NCBI GenBank assembly: GCA_045629065.1
Contig: JAZQQK010000037.1
Span: 1 to 49,003, forward strand
DNA length: 49,003 bases
DNA from: JAKSSM01 sp045629065
GTDB taxonomy: Bacteria > Bacillota > Clostridia > Peptostreptococcales > Anaerovoracaceae
Direction of reading: 5' to 3'
Shown here: piece after piece, positions 8,494 through 16,222 of the stretch
Layout: the number at the start of each line of letters is the position of its first letter
Position numbering within the stretch: the stretch's first letter is position 1
Made by a program: the position numbers and the translations under genes
Notes under the pieces: model-generated
The model's database searches: none
The model's input: the letters and a program-made list of their open reading frames with translations, nothing else
What the model was told of the DNA's origin: nothing

Positions 8494-9795
8494 ATGAATT
8501 TTGATTTTGCAAGCAAAGAATATGTTGAAAAAGTCGATATGATGATCGGCGATATCGAGCTTCCAAAGATTGTTAAGGTTAAGCAATATTTCCCTGACAA
8601 GAAGGTTGCAGACGTATATCAAGAGACATATGATCAATTAGTTAAATTAAACCCAGACATTAAGCCAGGTGAAAGCATCGCTTTAACAGCTGGTTCACGT
8701 GGTATCGGTGGATACTTAGAGATGGAAAAGGCAGCAGCAGACTATGTTAAGTCCAGAGGAGCTAACCCATTCTTAGTACCTGCTATGGGTTCACACGGTG
8801 GAGCTACAGCAGAAGGCCAAGCTAACCTTATTCGTGGCTATGGTATCACAGAAGAAGCAGTAGGTTGCCCTATCGCATCCTCTATGGAAGTTGACCAAAT
8901 CGGTACAACAGCTGAAGGACTCCCAGTATATATCGATAGAAACGCTCACCAAGCAGATGGTATCATCCTTATCAACCGTATTAAGGCTCACACAACTTTC
9001 GAAGGAAAGTATGAGTCAGGTCTTGTAAAGATGCTTGCTATCGGACTCGCAAAGCACAAGGGAGCTTTAATCACTCACAGACTTACATTTGATAACATGG
9101 GTATGAACGTAGAGCAAATCGGTAAGATTGGTCTCCACAACTTAAATATCAAGTGCGGTATCGGTTCAGTAGAAAACGGTTACGGCGATGTTGCAGATGT
9201 ATTCGTAATGGACAAGAAGACTATCGAAGAGAAGGAACCAGAAATCTTAAAGTATTCAAAGAAGATGATGGCTTCATTCGCTGCTGATAAGTTCGATGGA
9301 CTTATTTGCCAAGAATTAGGTAAGGATGTATCTGGCGCAGGCATGGACACTAACCTTATCGGTCGTTATGGTGGACCTAAGTCAGGTGGACCTACTATCG
9401 GCAAGCTCGGTGTTCTCGATGTAACTGAAAAGTCACACGGTTCTACAGTAGGTATGGGCTATGCAGACTACACTGTTAAGAGATTAGCTGAAAAGCTTAA
9501 CTTCAAGGATACTTATATCAACGCTATCACTACTCTTAACCCTAAGGCTGTATTCCTTCCATTAGTATTACCTAATGATAAGTACCTCGTACAGATGATC
9601 GTTAAGGCAGCTGGTAAGCTTGACATCAGCAAGATTTCATTGATCTTTGCTAAGTCAACTCACGAGATGGAAGAAGTCTACATGACAGAAGCAGCTGTAA
9701 AGGCTTGCAACCCAGAAAAGAAGATTGAAGTTGTTGGAGATTACTTCGACATCCCATTCGACAAGGATGGCAACCTTCTTCTCTACACAAAGTAA
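8494..9795 (+). CDS. LarA/DUF2088-family nickel-pincer-type hydroxyacid racemase/epimerase homologue
   Basis: A 433-residue protein of the lactate racemase (LarA, DUF2088) superfamily, whose characterised members use a nickel-pincer nucleotide to racemise or epimerise 2-hydroxyacids by hydride transfer. The visible core is MGSHGGAT with H101 and RIKAHTTFEG...GLVKM with H166 and K179, which I equate with the catalytic and cofactor-anchoring His/Lys positions of LarA. The N-terminal loop reads TAGSRGIGG (65-73) instead of the D-x-T-R type seen in lactate racemase, suggesting a different substrate. Cofactor genes larB, larC and larE are not in the window. The context (TTT transporter, dehydrogenases, lyase) supports hydroxyacid or sugar-acid stereochemistry. 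AAAGG lies before the start at 8494. Confidence 0.75.
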   Translation: MNFDFASKEYVEKVDMMIGDIELPKIVKVKQYFPDKKVADVYQETYDQLVKLNPDIKPGESIALTAGSRGIGGYLEMEKAAADYVKSRGANPFLVPAMGSHGGATAEGQANLIRGYGITEEAVGCPIASSMEVDQIGTTAEGLPVYIDRNAHQADGIILINRIKAHTTFEGKYESGLVKMLAIGLAKHKGALITHRLTFDNMGMNVEQIGKIGLHNLNIKCGIGSVENGYGDVADVFVMDKKTIEEKEPEILKYSKKMMASFAADKFDGLICQELGKDVSGAGMDTNLIGRYGGPKSGGPTIGKLGVLDVTEKSHGSTVGMGYADYTVKRLAEKLNFKDTYINAITTLNPKAVFLPLVLPNDKYLVQMIVKAAGKLDISKISLIFAKSTHEMEEVYMTEAAVKACNPEKKIEVVGDYFDIPFDKDGNLLLYTK

Positions 9796-9804
9796 TTAGA
9801 ATTT

Positions 9805-10000
9805 AATAAAGAAGGCATATATACCATTCGTTAGTCCTCATCGCTTGAGATTTTATCAAAACGCGATTTGCTTCTTGGACAAGTGGAAAAACTCGCTAAA
9901 GCTCAAACAGTTTCCACTTGTAGCCAATCAGCCGCATCGCTTATTTGAAAATCTCAACGCTCTTGCGGAAACGCTCTGGGTATATATGCCTTCTTTTATT
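9805..10000 (+). repeat. 196-nt foldback (imperfect palindrome) with terminator-like outer stem
   Basis: This fills most of the 260-nt larA-like/aroD gap. Arms from outside in: AATAAA + GAAGGCATATATACC (9805-9825) with GGTATATATGCCTTC + TTTATT (9979-10000), one bulged T; TTGAGATTTT (9845-9854) with AAAATCTCAA (9948-9957); GCGAT (9863-9867) with ATCGC (9936-9940); TTGG (9875-9878) with CCAA (9924-9927); ACAAGTGGAAA (9879-9889) with TTTCCACTTGT (9911-9921). The A-rich left edge and T-rich right edge make the outer stem a plausible bidirectional terminator. No ORF is visible in it. Confidence 0.85.
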
Positions 10001-10027
10001 GCAAAAATCTATTTTGCGTGGTAGAAT
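9999..10027 (+). promoter_or_regulatory. Promoter for aroD
   Basis: TTGCAA (9999-10004), 17-nt spacer, TAGAAT (10022-10027), with an extended -10 TG at 10019-10020. The -35 box overlaps the right edge of the foldback. Confidence 0.75.
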
Positions 10028-10055
10028 AAGTTGATATATTGTGGGGATTTATACG

Positions 10056-10763
10056 ATGAACAAAGAAATCCAAAACTCCATACGCCGTCCTGCAATTTGC
10101 TTGTCGCTCGCTTGTAGCACTCTCGACGAAATTGGTTCGGAGATTCACAAGTTTAGAGACTATTGCAGATTAGTAGAACTAAGGGCTGACTACCTCAAAG
10201 GAATCGATAAAATGGGTGAGGTAGAGTTTGTTACGTTCTTAAAAACAGTAAGAAACCTCGTGGCTGGAAAGACATTGATTGTTACTTTCCATGGGAATGA
10301 GAGCGTGGGCAACAGAATTCTAAGATGGTCGCTTGGTATTGCTAATTTTATCGATGTGAGCTATGTGAATAGCGATAGAAATTCTCTTATTAGAATGGCT
10401 AGACGCAAGGGCACGGACATCATTTTATCTTGCCACAATTATGAGAAGATGCCATCCAAGGGAGATATTGTAGAAATGCTTCTTCGAATGGAACTTCTAG
10501 ACTGTGAGCTTCTAAAGATTGCTTGCAAGGCTAATGTCGAGGACGACATGTACGAGCTTTTAGAGGCTTGTGGAACTTATTCAATGCTCAACAAGGCTAA
10601 GCCGATTATCGCTGTAGCGATGGGTGAGGCAGGTCAGTCGAGCAGAATCTGTGCGGGTGACTTCGGATCTGTTATAAGTTTCGGCTGTGGTTCCAAGCCT
10701 ACGGCACCTGGCCAAATCGACTGTAAGACACTTACGGAGTATATGGATAGATATTACAAATAG
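10056..10763 (+). CDS. aroD: Type I 3-dehydroquinate dehydratase
   Basis: Dehydrates 3-dehydroquinate to 3-dehydroshikimate through a Schiff base. I chose ATG 10056 because GGGGA at 10043-10047 is well spaced from it; GTG 10041 would add five residues. In the 235-residue form the ELRADYL substrate motif lies at 41-47, catalytic H127 in LSCHN, Schiff-base lysine K154 in LLKIACKAN, and the closing loop MGEAGQSSR...APGQ at 189-220. The position where AroD enzymes usually carry the arginine of an FRT motif reads F78-H79-G80, a departure worth noting. No other shikimate gene is adjacent, so a catabolic quinate role is also possible. Confidence 0.88.
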   Translation: MNKEIQNSIRRPAICLSLACSTLDEIGSEIHKFRDYCRLVELRADYLKGIDKMGEVEFVTFLKTVRNLVAGKTLIVTFHGNESVGNRILRWSLGIANFIDVSYVNSDRNSLIRMARRKGTDIILSCHNYEKMPSKGDIVEMLLRMELLDCELLKIACKANVEDDMYELLEACGTYSMLNKAKPIIAVAMGEAGQSSRICAGDFGSVISFGCGSKPTAPGQIDCKTLTEYMDRYYK

Positions 10764-10770
10764 AGCTTGA

Positions 10771-10793
10771 AATTAGGGCATAATCGCCTAATT
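10771..10793 (+). terminator. Inverted repeat after aroD
   Basis: AATTAGG (10771-10777) pairs with CCTAATT (10787-10793). An AT-rich stretch with T5 follows at 10805-10809. It could be a weak terminator or part of the ecfA1 control region. Confidence 0.4.
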
Positions 10794-10813
10794 ACGATAT
10801 ATAATTTTTACGA

Positions 10814-11653
10814 ATGGAAAGCATTATTAAGATTGAAAACTTAATATTTGAATATGAGGCAGATGAGGGAGCTCAGCCACTACGTGCAATAGATGACATT
10901 TCACTCGAAATCGAGAAGGGCAGCTTTACTGCTATCATCGGAAAGAACGGTTCTGGCAAATCCACTCTTGCGAAGAATTTGAATGGTTTGCTCGTGCCTA
11001 CATCTGGCAAGATTTTGGTGGATGGTTTGGACACGGCAGACGATGATCACATCTGGGAAATCCGACAGACTTGTGGAATGGTTTTCCAAAATCCGGATAA
11101 CCAGCTAGTATCAGCCATCGTCGAGGACGACGTCGCCTTCGGTCCTGAAAACTTGGGTGTAGATCCTAAAGAAATCAGGGAACGAGTAGATAAGGCACTT
11201 AAAGATGTCAGAATGGGTGAGTTCGCAAAGAAAGCACCGCACCTTTTATCTGGTGGCCAAAAGCAAAGAATCGCTATCGCAGGCGTCGTAGCTATGAAAC
11301 CAAAGGTTATCGTTTTCGACGAACCGACTGCAATGCTCGATCCACGAGGTAGAAAAGACATTATGTCGATTATAGAAGAACTTCATAAAGAAGAAATCAC
11401 GGTTATACTGATTACACACTTTATGGAGGAAGCCGTAAGAGCAGACAGGGTTGTCATCATGGATGAGGGAAAGATTCTCTTGGACGGTAAGCCACAGGAG
11501 GTATTCTCCAAGGTGGATGTTTTGAAGAAGGCGAACTTAGACTTGCCACTCGCCGTCGAACTCGGTTACAGACTTAGAGAAAAGGGAATCGATGTTCCTA
11601 AGGATATTATTTTTGAGGAAGATTTAGTTAAGTATTTATGTCAATTAAAGTAG
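10814..11653 (+). CDS. ecfA1: ECF transporter ATP-binding subunit EcfA1
   Basis: The first of two ATPases powering an energy-coupling-factor vitamin/micronutrient importer. The 279-residue protein has Walker A GKNGSGKST (43-51), a Q-loop at FQNPDNQ, signature LSGGQKQR (145-152), Walker B VIVFDE (165-170) and switch histidine H202. The FQNPDNQ loop is characteristic of EcfA1. It overlaps ecfA2 by 16 nt, so the two are translationally coupled. No convincing Shine-Dalgarno precedes the ATG, and a TATAAT box lies only 8 nt upstream. No substrate-binding S component is present here; it must be encoded elsewhere. Confidence 0.93.
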   Translation: MESIIKIENLIFEYEADEGAQPLRAIDDISLEIEKGSFTAIIGKNGSGKSTLAKNLNGLLVPTSGKILVDGLDTADDDHIWEIRQTCGMVFQNPDNQLVSAIVEDDVAFGPENLGVDPKEIRERVDKALKDVRMGEFAKKAPHLLSGGQKQRIAIAGVVAMKPKVIVFDEPTAMLDPRGRKDIMSIIEELHKEEITVILITHFMEEAVRADRVVIMDEGKILLDGKPQEVFSKVDVLKKANLDLPLAVELGYRLREKGIDVPKDIIFEEDLVKYLCQLK

Positions 11654-12480
11654 AACACTTAAATCACATATATGATAAGGGTTTACCTACGGAGCAGGTA
11701 GCACTTTACGATATCAGTTTTGAGATTGCTGACGGTGAGTTCGTCGGAATCATCGGACATACTGGCTCAGGCAAATCCACGCTGCTTCAGCACCTTAACG
11801 GACTCTTAAAGCCAGAGAGTGGTTCGATATTCGTGAACGATACGGATATCACACGATCAGGCGTTTCAATGGTTGATATCAGAAAGAAGATTGGACTGGT
11901 ATTCCAATATCCTGAGTATCAACTTTTTGAAGAGACTGTAGCAAAGGACATCGCGTTTGGACCCAAGAACCTCAAACTCACGGATGAAGAGATTGAAGAG
12001 CGCGTAAAGGAAGCACTGGAGCTCGTCGGACTCGATTACGAGACTTATAAGGATAGGTCACCGTTTGAACTTTCGGGTGGACAGAAGAGAAGGGTTGCAA
12101 TCGCTGGAGTAATTGCGATGAGACCGGAAGTACTTATCTTGGACGAGCCTACAGCGGGCTTAGATCCTAAGGCACATCAGGACGTGCTCAAGATGATTGA
12201 GGATGTTCACAAGAAGACTGGAAACATTACAATTTTAGTTTCACATAATATGGCGGATATTGCGAAACTCGCCGACAAGGTTATAGTTATCGATAGCGGT
12301 AGGCTTATCACGACTGGAACGGCTCGCGAGGTGTTTAGCCAAGCGGAGCTCTTAAAGTCAGTAAGCCTCGAAATCCCACCGATAACAGAAGTTTGTAGAA
12401 ATATAGGAATAAAGGAAACAGTTCTAACACTTGAAGAAGCAATAAATGCTATAGTGGGCTCGAACGTTTCCGCAGAATGA
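11638..12480 (+). CDS. ecfA2: ECF transporter ATP-binding subunit EcfA2
   Basis: The second ATPase of the ECF module, 280 residues. It carries Walker A GHTGSGKST (40-48), the Q-loop FQYPEYQLF typical of EcfA2, signature LSGGQKRR, Walker B VLILDEPTAGLD and switch histidine in LVSHNM. It starts inside the 3' end of ecfA1. The 63-nt gap before ecfT contains two small hairpins. Together EcfA1 and EcfA2 form the ATPase heterodimer that binds the coupling helices of EcfT. Confidence 0.93.
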   Translation: MSIKVEHLNHIYDKGLPTEQVALYDISFEIADGEFVGIIGHTGSGKSTLLQHLNGLLKPESGSIFVNDTDITRSGVSMVDIRKKIGLVFQYPEYQLFEETVAKDIAFGPKNLKLTDEEIEERVKEALELVGLDYETYKDRSPFELSGGQKRRVAIAGVIAMRPEVLILDEPTAGLDPKAHQDVLKMIEDVHKKTGNITILVSHNMADIAKLADKVIVIDSGRLITTGTAREVFSQAELLKSVSLEIPPITEVCRNIGIKETVLTLEEAINAIVGSNVSAE

Positions 12481-12486
12481 TTAGTA

Positions 12487-12529
12487 GGAAGCGGAGCTTC
12501 CAACCTCTGTCCCGAGGGCTAGTGAGAGG
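12487..12529 (+). repeat. Two small hairpins between ecfA2 and ecfT
   Basis: GGAAGC (12487-12492) pairs with GCTTCC (12496-12501) around a GGA triloop. CCTCT (12504-12508) pairs with AGAGG (12525-12529). They may modulate ecfT expression; ecfT has only a distant GAGAGG-like ribosome binding site. Confidence 0.5.
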
Positions 12530-12543
12530 ACACTATAACATTT

Positions 12544-13344
12544 ATGATTAGAGACATCACTTTGGGTCAGTATTACGGCTCTGAATCTGCGATTCATCGC
12601 CTGGACCCACGCGTAAAAATAATAGCCACGCTGCTATTCATAGTTGAGCTGTTCATAGTTGACAACTTTTACGGCTTCCTGATTGCAGGGGTAGCACTGG
12701 CTATCGTTATCGCAATCTCTAAAGTTCCTGTAAGCTTTATTCTAAGAGGCCTCAAACCAATTATCATCATATTGATGTTTACCTTCTTCTTAAACATGTT
12801 TATGATCAAGGGCGAGGTGCTGGTGAGCTGGTGGATTTTCACTATCACTAAAGAAGGTGTGAGAACTGCTATCTTCATGGCCATTAGACTCATGCTTCTT
12901 ATCATGGGAAGCTCGATGCTTACACTTACAACTAGACCACTCGCACTGACTGATGGTATGGAGCGTTTGCTTTCGCCTTTCAAAAAGATTGGCCTTCCAG
13001 CACATGAAATCGCTATGATGATGACTATCGCTTTGCGCTTCATTCCTACACTTTTGGAGGAGACTGATAAGATTATCAAAGCGCAGCAAGCTAGAGGTGC
13101 GGATTTTGAGTCAGGCGGATTAATTGCAAAAGCAAAGAGCCTGATACCTATCTTGGTGCCATTATTTATCAGCGCATTTAGAATCGCACAAGACTTGGCT
13201 ATGGCTATGGAAGCAAGATGCTACAGAGGCGGTGACGGACGCACACGTATGCACGAGATGAAACTTAGAAAGCGCGATGTTATCGCATTCATCTTGGAAG
13301 CAGCATTTTTGGCAGTAATCATTATTGAATCGAAACTACTCTAA
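12544..13344 (+). CDS. ecfT: ECF transporter transmembrane coupling protein EcfT
   Basis: A 266-residue membrane scaffold linking the ATPases to exchangeable S components. It has about five to six hydrophobic segments and the two cytosolic coupling motifs ARG (183-185, in AQQARGADF) and ARC (224-226, in MEARCYRGG), matching the X-R-X motifs of the family. Its stop overlaps the trmB start (TAATG). In many Bacillota ecfT is followed by truA; here trmB occupies that place. Confidence 0.93.
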   Translation: MIRDITLGQYYGSESAIHRLDPRVKIIATLLFIVELFIVDNFYGFLIAGVALAIVIAISKVPVSFILRGLKPIIIILMFTFFLNMFMIKGEVLVSWWIFTITKEGVRTAIFMAIRLMLLIMGSSMLTLTTRPLALTDGMERLLSPFKKIGLPAHEIAMMMTIALRFIPTLLEETDKIIKAQQARGADFESGGLIAKAKSLIPILVPLFISAFRIAQDLAMAMEARCYRGGDGRTRMHEMKLRKRDVIAFILEAAFLAVIIIESKLL

Positions 13345-15224
13345 TGAGACAGAGAACTATAAAAGATTTAGCATTAAAAATCGAAGAACATTCGACATAT
13401 ATGGTTAAGGATTTCGCGGGGGCTAAGGGCCACTGGCACGAAATCTTTGGCAACGATAATCCTATCGAGCTCGAGATCGGTTCTGGAAAGGGAAAGTTCA
13501 TAACTGAAAAGGCTATGAAAAACCCTAACATCAACTACATCTCATTCGAAGGTCAGGACAATGTCATAATCAGACTTTTGGAAAAGGCGGACGAACTAAA
13601 ACTTCCTAATTTGAGGATAGTAATGAAGTTCGTAAACGACATGCACGACTTTTTTGAGCCAGGCGAAATTAGAGGTATTTATCTTAATTTTAGTGATCCA
13701 TGGCCAAAGGCAAGGCATGCCAAAAGACGTCTTACATATCACAAACGTCTCCTGAACTACAGGGAAGTAATGCCTAATGGCTTTGTGGAATTTAAGACGG
13801 ATAACGATGTGCTGTTCGACTTCAGTTTGGAGGAGCTTGAATTAGCAGGATTAAAGGCTAAGGAGATGACTCGCGACTTACATGCGAGTGAATATAAATC
13901 CAAGGAAACAACCACTGAGTACGAAGACAGATTCAGTGCTAAGGGAAAGAACATTAATTATTTTAGACTAGAATTCAAGGAGGAAAAAATGCATTTTGTA
14001 TGCGAACAGGGAAGAGTAATCCCTAAGGAAGACAGACTATTTGGTATAAGCAATCGCGCAAAGGCTATGATTCAGGAGAAGGGCAAGGATAAAGTTATCG
14101 ATGCTACTCTTGGAGTACTCCTGGATGACAACGGCGAACTCATCGTACTTTCATCAGTAGATAAGGTGTTTAAGAGCTTAAAGCCAGCGGAGTATGCGGC
14201 CTATGCTCCTATCTCAGGTATTCCTCAATATAGAGAAGCGGTAAAGAAGGCAGCTTTCGGTTCATACGTTCCAAAGGGCTACGTTGAAGCTGTGGCAACT
14301 CCTGGCGGCACAGGCGGCATTCATAATGCGGTCATAAACTTTACAGAGGCAGGGGACACAGTTCTTATTGCAGACTGGTTCTGGGCTACATATAATCAGA
14401 TAGCTACTGAAATCGGTAGAACTACAACTAAATTCCAACTCTTCACAGAAGAGGGAAAATTCAATCGTGATGACTTTGCGAAAAAGTTCAACGATATATT
14501 AGAGAAGCAGGAGAGAATTCTTGTAATTTTGAATACACCAGCGCACAACCCAACTGGCTATGCCATGACGGATGACGACTGGAGAAGTGTGGTAGAGACT
14601 TTAAAGAAAGCTGATTCCAATAAGAACATCGTGCTTTACATCGATGCTGCATACATCGATTTTGCAGGAGATGAAGAGGAATTTAGAAGCTTCTTACCTA
14701 TCGTGGAGGACACACCAGAAAACGTTCTTCCGGTATTTGGCTACAGTTTATCAAAGACATTCACTCTTTACGGCTTAAGAGGCGGAGCTATGCTCTGCAT
14801 CGCAAAGACTAAAGAGGATGCGACTGAATTCCAAAAGGCATGTGAGTTCTCCTCGCGTGCTGCATGGTCTAACAGCCCTAGAGCCGCACAGATGATTTTA
14901 GCAAAGATTTATAGCGATCCAGAACTCAAGGCTAAGGTAGATGAGGAGAGAAAGGTTATCCGCGAGATGCTTATTAGAAGGGGAAAAGCCTTCGAAGAAG
15001 CTGCCAAGGCTTGCGGACTTAAGACAGTTCCTTTCACATCCGGCTTTTTCTGCACTGTTCCTTGCAAGGATCCAGATAGAGTTTCACAGGAACTCGAAAA
15101 AGAGGGTATTTTCTTAGTACCTCTCGCAAAGGGCGTTAGAGTATCTATCGCTTCAATCCCTGAAAAGATTGCAGGAGAATTACCAAAGAAGATTTTAGAG
15201 GTTAAAGAAAGGGTAGACCTCTAA
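13344..15224 (+). CDS. trmB: In-frame fusion: TrmB tRNA (guanine-N7)-methyltransferase + PLP aminotransferase
   Basis: A 626-codon ORF. Residues 1-215 are a complete TrmB, which makes 7-methylguanosine at tRNA position 46: SAM motif EIGSGKG (44-50), DPWPKARHAKRR (118-129) and the C-terminal TEYEDRF region ending at the family's usual terminus. Residues 216-626 are a complete fold-type I aminotransferase: NTPAHNPTG (about 397-405), D434 and PLP lysine K471 in GYSLSKTF, then GLRGG. No stop codon separates them. M216 (ATG 13989) is preceded by a perfect AAGGAGG at 13977-13983, so the aminotransferase may also be made alone. Reaction and substrate of the aminotransferase are unassigned; it resembles aromatic/aspartate-type enzymes. 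A sequencing error or a true stop loss could give this arrangement. Confidence 0.85.
   Translation: MRQRTIKDLALKIEEHSTYMVKDFAGAKGHWHEIFGNDNPIELEIGSGKGKFITEKAMKNPNINYISFEGQDNVIIRLLEKADELKLPNLRIVMKFVNDMHDFFEPGEIRGIYLNFSDPWPKARHAKRRLTYHKRLLNYREVMPNGFVEFKTDNDVLFDFSLEELELAGLKAKEMTRDLHASEYKSKETTTEYEDRFSAKGKNINYFRLEFKEEKMHFVCEQGRVIPKEDRLFGISNRAKAMIQEKGKDKVIDATLGVLLDDNGELIVLSSVDKVFKSLKPAEYAAYAPISGIPQYREAVKKAAFGSYVPKGYVEAVATPGGTGGIHNAVINFTEAGDTVLIADWFWATYNQIATEIGRTTTKFQLFTEEGKFNRDDFAKKFNDILEKQERILVILNTPAHNPTGYAMTDDDWRSVVETLKKADSNKNIVLYIDAAYIDFAGDEEEFRSFLPIVEDTPENVLPVFGYSLSKTFTLYGLRGGAMLCIAKTKEDATEFQKACEFSSRAAWSNSPRAAQMILAKIYSDPELKAKVDEERKVIREMLIRRGKAFEEAAKACGLKTVPFTSGFFCTVPCKDPDRVSQELEKEGIFLVPLAKGVRVSIASIPEKIAGELPKKILEVKERVDL
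13977..13991 (+). promoter_or_regulatory. Internal Shine-Dalgarno and ATG for the aminotransferase half
   Basis: AAGGAGG (13977-13983), five A residues, ATG at 13989-13991, in frame with both halves. This is the site expected of a separate aminotransferase gene of 411 codons following trmB. Confidence 0.8.
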
Positions 15225-15243
15225 GAAAAAAAGGGGGATAATT

Positions 15244-16221
15244 ATGAAAGTTGAATTAAGACATAATCCTAAGGATAATTTCTTGGGAGTTCAGACTACA
15301 GAAGATTTGAACAGAATTATAGATGAGGGCAAGTTCCCTGAACTCGTAATGCTTTCTGAGGCATATTCAGATAAAAGAATCGTTCAGGCTGCTTTCCATA
15401 TCAAGGTGAGCCGTAGAAGACTGATTTTGATAGCAGGCCCATCATCATCCGGCAAGACTACATTTGCTAAAAAGCTTACAATTCAGTTAAGGGTAGAAGG
15501 CTTGGAGCCACTATACCTTTCAACTGATGACTATTTCTTGGAGCGCGAGGATACACCGCTCGATCCTAATGGCGAGAAAAACTATGAGGACTTAAGCGCT
15601 GTCGACCTCGACCTCTTTAACCAAAACCTTGAGGACCTTTTAGCAGGAAAGGAAGTTGACCTTCCTACATTTAATTTCATCACAGGTCACAAGGAATTCG
15701 GTAAGCGTATCACTAAACTTGAAAAGCACCAGCCAATCGTACTGGAAGGAATTCATGCCCTTAATGATGAACTCACACCTAGAATTCCAAGACTCCAAAA
15801 ATTCAAGATTTTTATTTGCCCTATCACAGCTATGCATGATTCAGGCAACAATGAAATCTCCAACGAGGACCAGAGAATTCTTCGCAGAATGAGCCGTGAC
15901 TATATGACTCGTGGACATTCACCACAAGATACAATCCGCGACTGGCCAAAGGTTAGAGCAGGAGAGGAACGCAATATTTATCCATTCGCAAAGAATGTTG
16001 AACTCTATTTCAACTCCTCACATATTTATGAGATTCCTGTGCTTAAGGGCAAGGTTGAACCAGTACTTAAGAAGGTTAAAAAGAGAGAGCCAGAGTACGA
16101 AATGGCTCAGAGACTTCTCAAGTTCCTTGAAGGCTTTAAAGAATATGCTAACGATGAAGACATCGTACCGAACGATTCAATATTAAAAGAGTTTATAGGC
16201 GGAAGCGTATATACAGAATAA
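15244..16221 (+). CDS. Uridine kinase/phosphoribulokinase-family nucleoside kinase
   Basis: A 325-residue P-loop kinase with Walker A GPSSSGKTT (65-73) and the uridine-kinase-like features YLSTDDYF, DPNGEKNYED, LEGIHALN and RDYMTRGHSP. It corresponds to the C-terminal catalytic part of the longer clostridial nucleoside kinases that carry an N-terminal TGS/threonyl-tRNA-synthetase-like region; that N-terminal part is absent here. GGGGGA precedes the ATG. psuK starts one base after the stop, so a role in nucleoside salvage alongside pseudouridine breakdown is likely. The nucleoside used is not determined. Confidence 0.85.
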   Translation: MKVELRHNPKDNFLGVQTTEDLNRIIDEGKFPELVMLSEAYSDKRIVQAAFHIKVSRRRLILIAGPSSSGKTTFAKKLTIQLRVEGLEPLYLSTDDYFLEREDTPLDPNGEKNYEDLSAVDLDLFNQNLEDLLAGKEVDLPTFNFITGHKEFGKRITKLEKHQPIVLEGIHALNDELTPRIPRLQKFKIFICPITAMHDSGNNEISNEDQRILRRMSRDYMTRGHSPQDTIRDWPKVRAGEERNIYPFAKNVELYFNSSHIYEIPVLKGKVEPVLKKVKKREPEYEMAQRLLKFLEGFKEYANDEDIVPNDSILKEFIGGSVYTE

Positions 16222-16222
16222 T

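Noticed and set aside
10041..10055. GTG start for aroD
   Set aside because: The bases GGGGA just after this GTG are better read as the ribosome binding site for ATG 10056.
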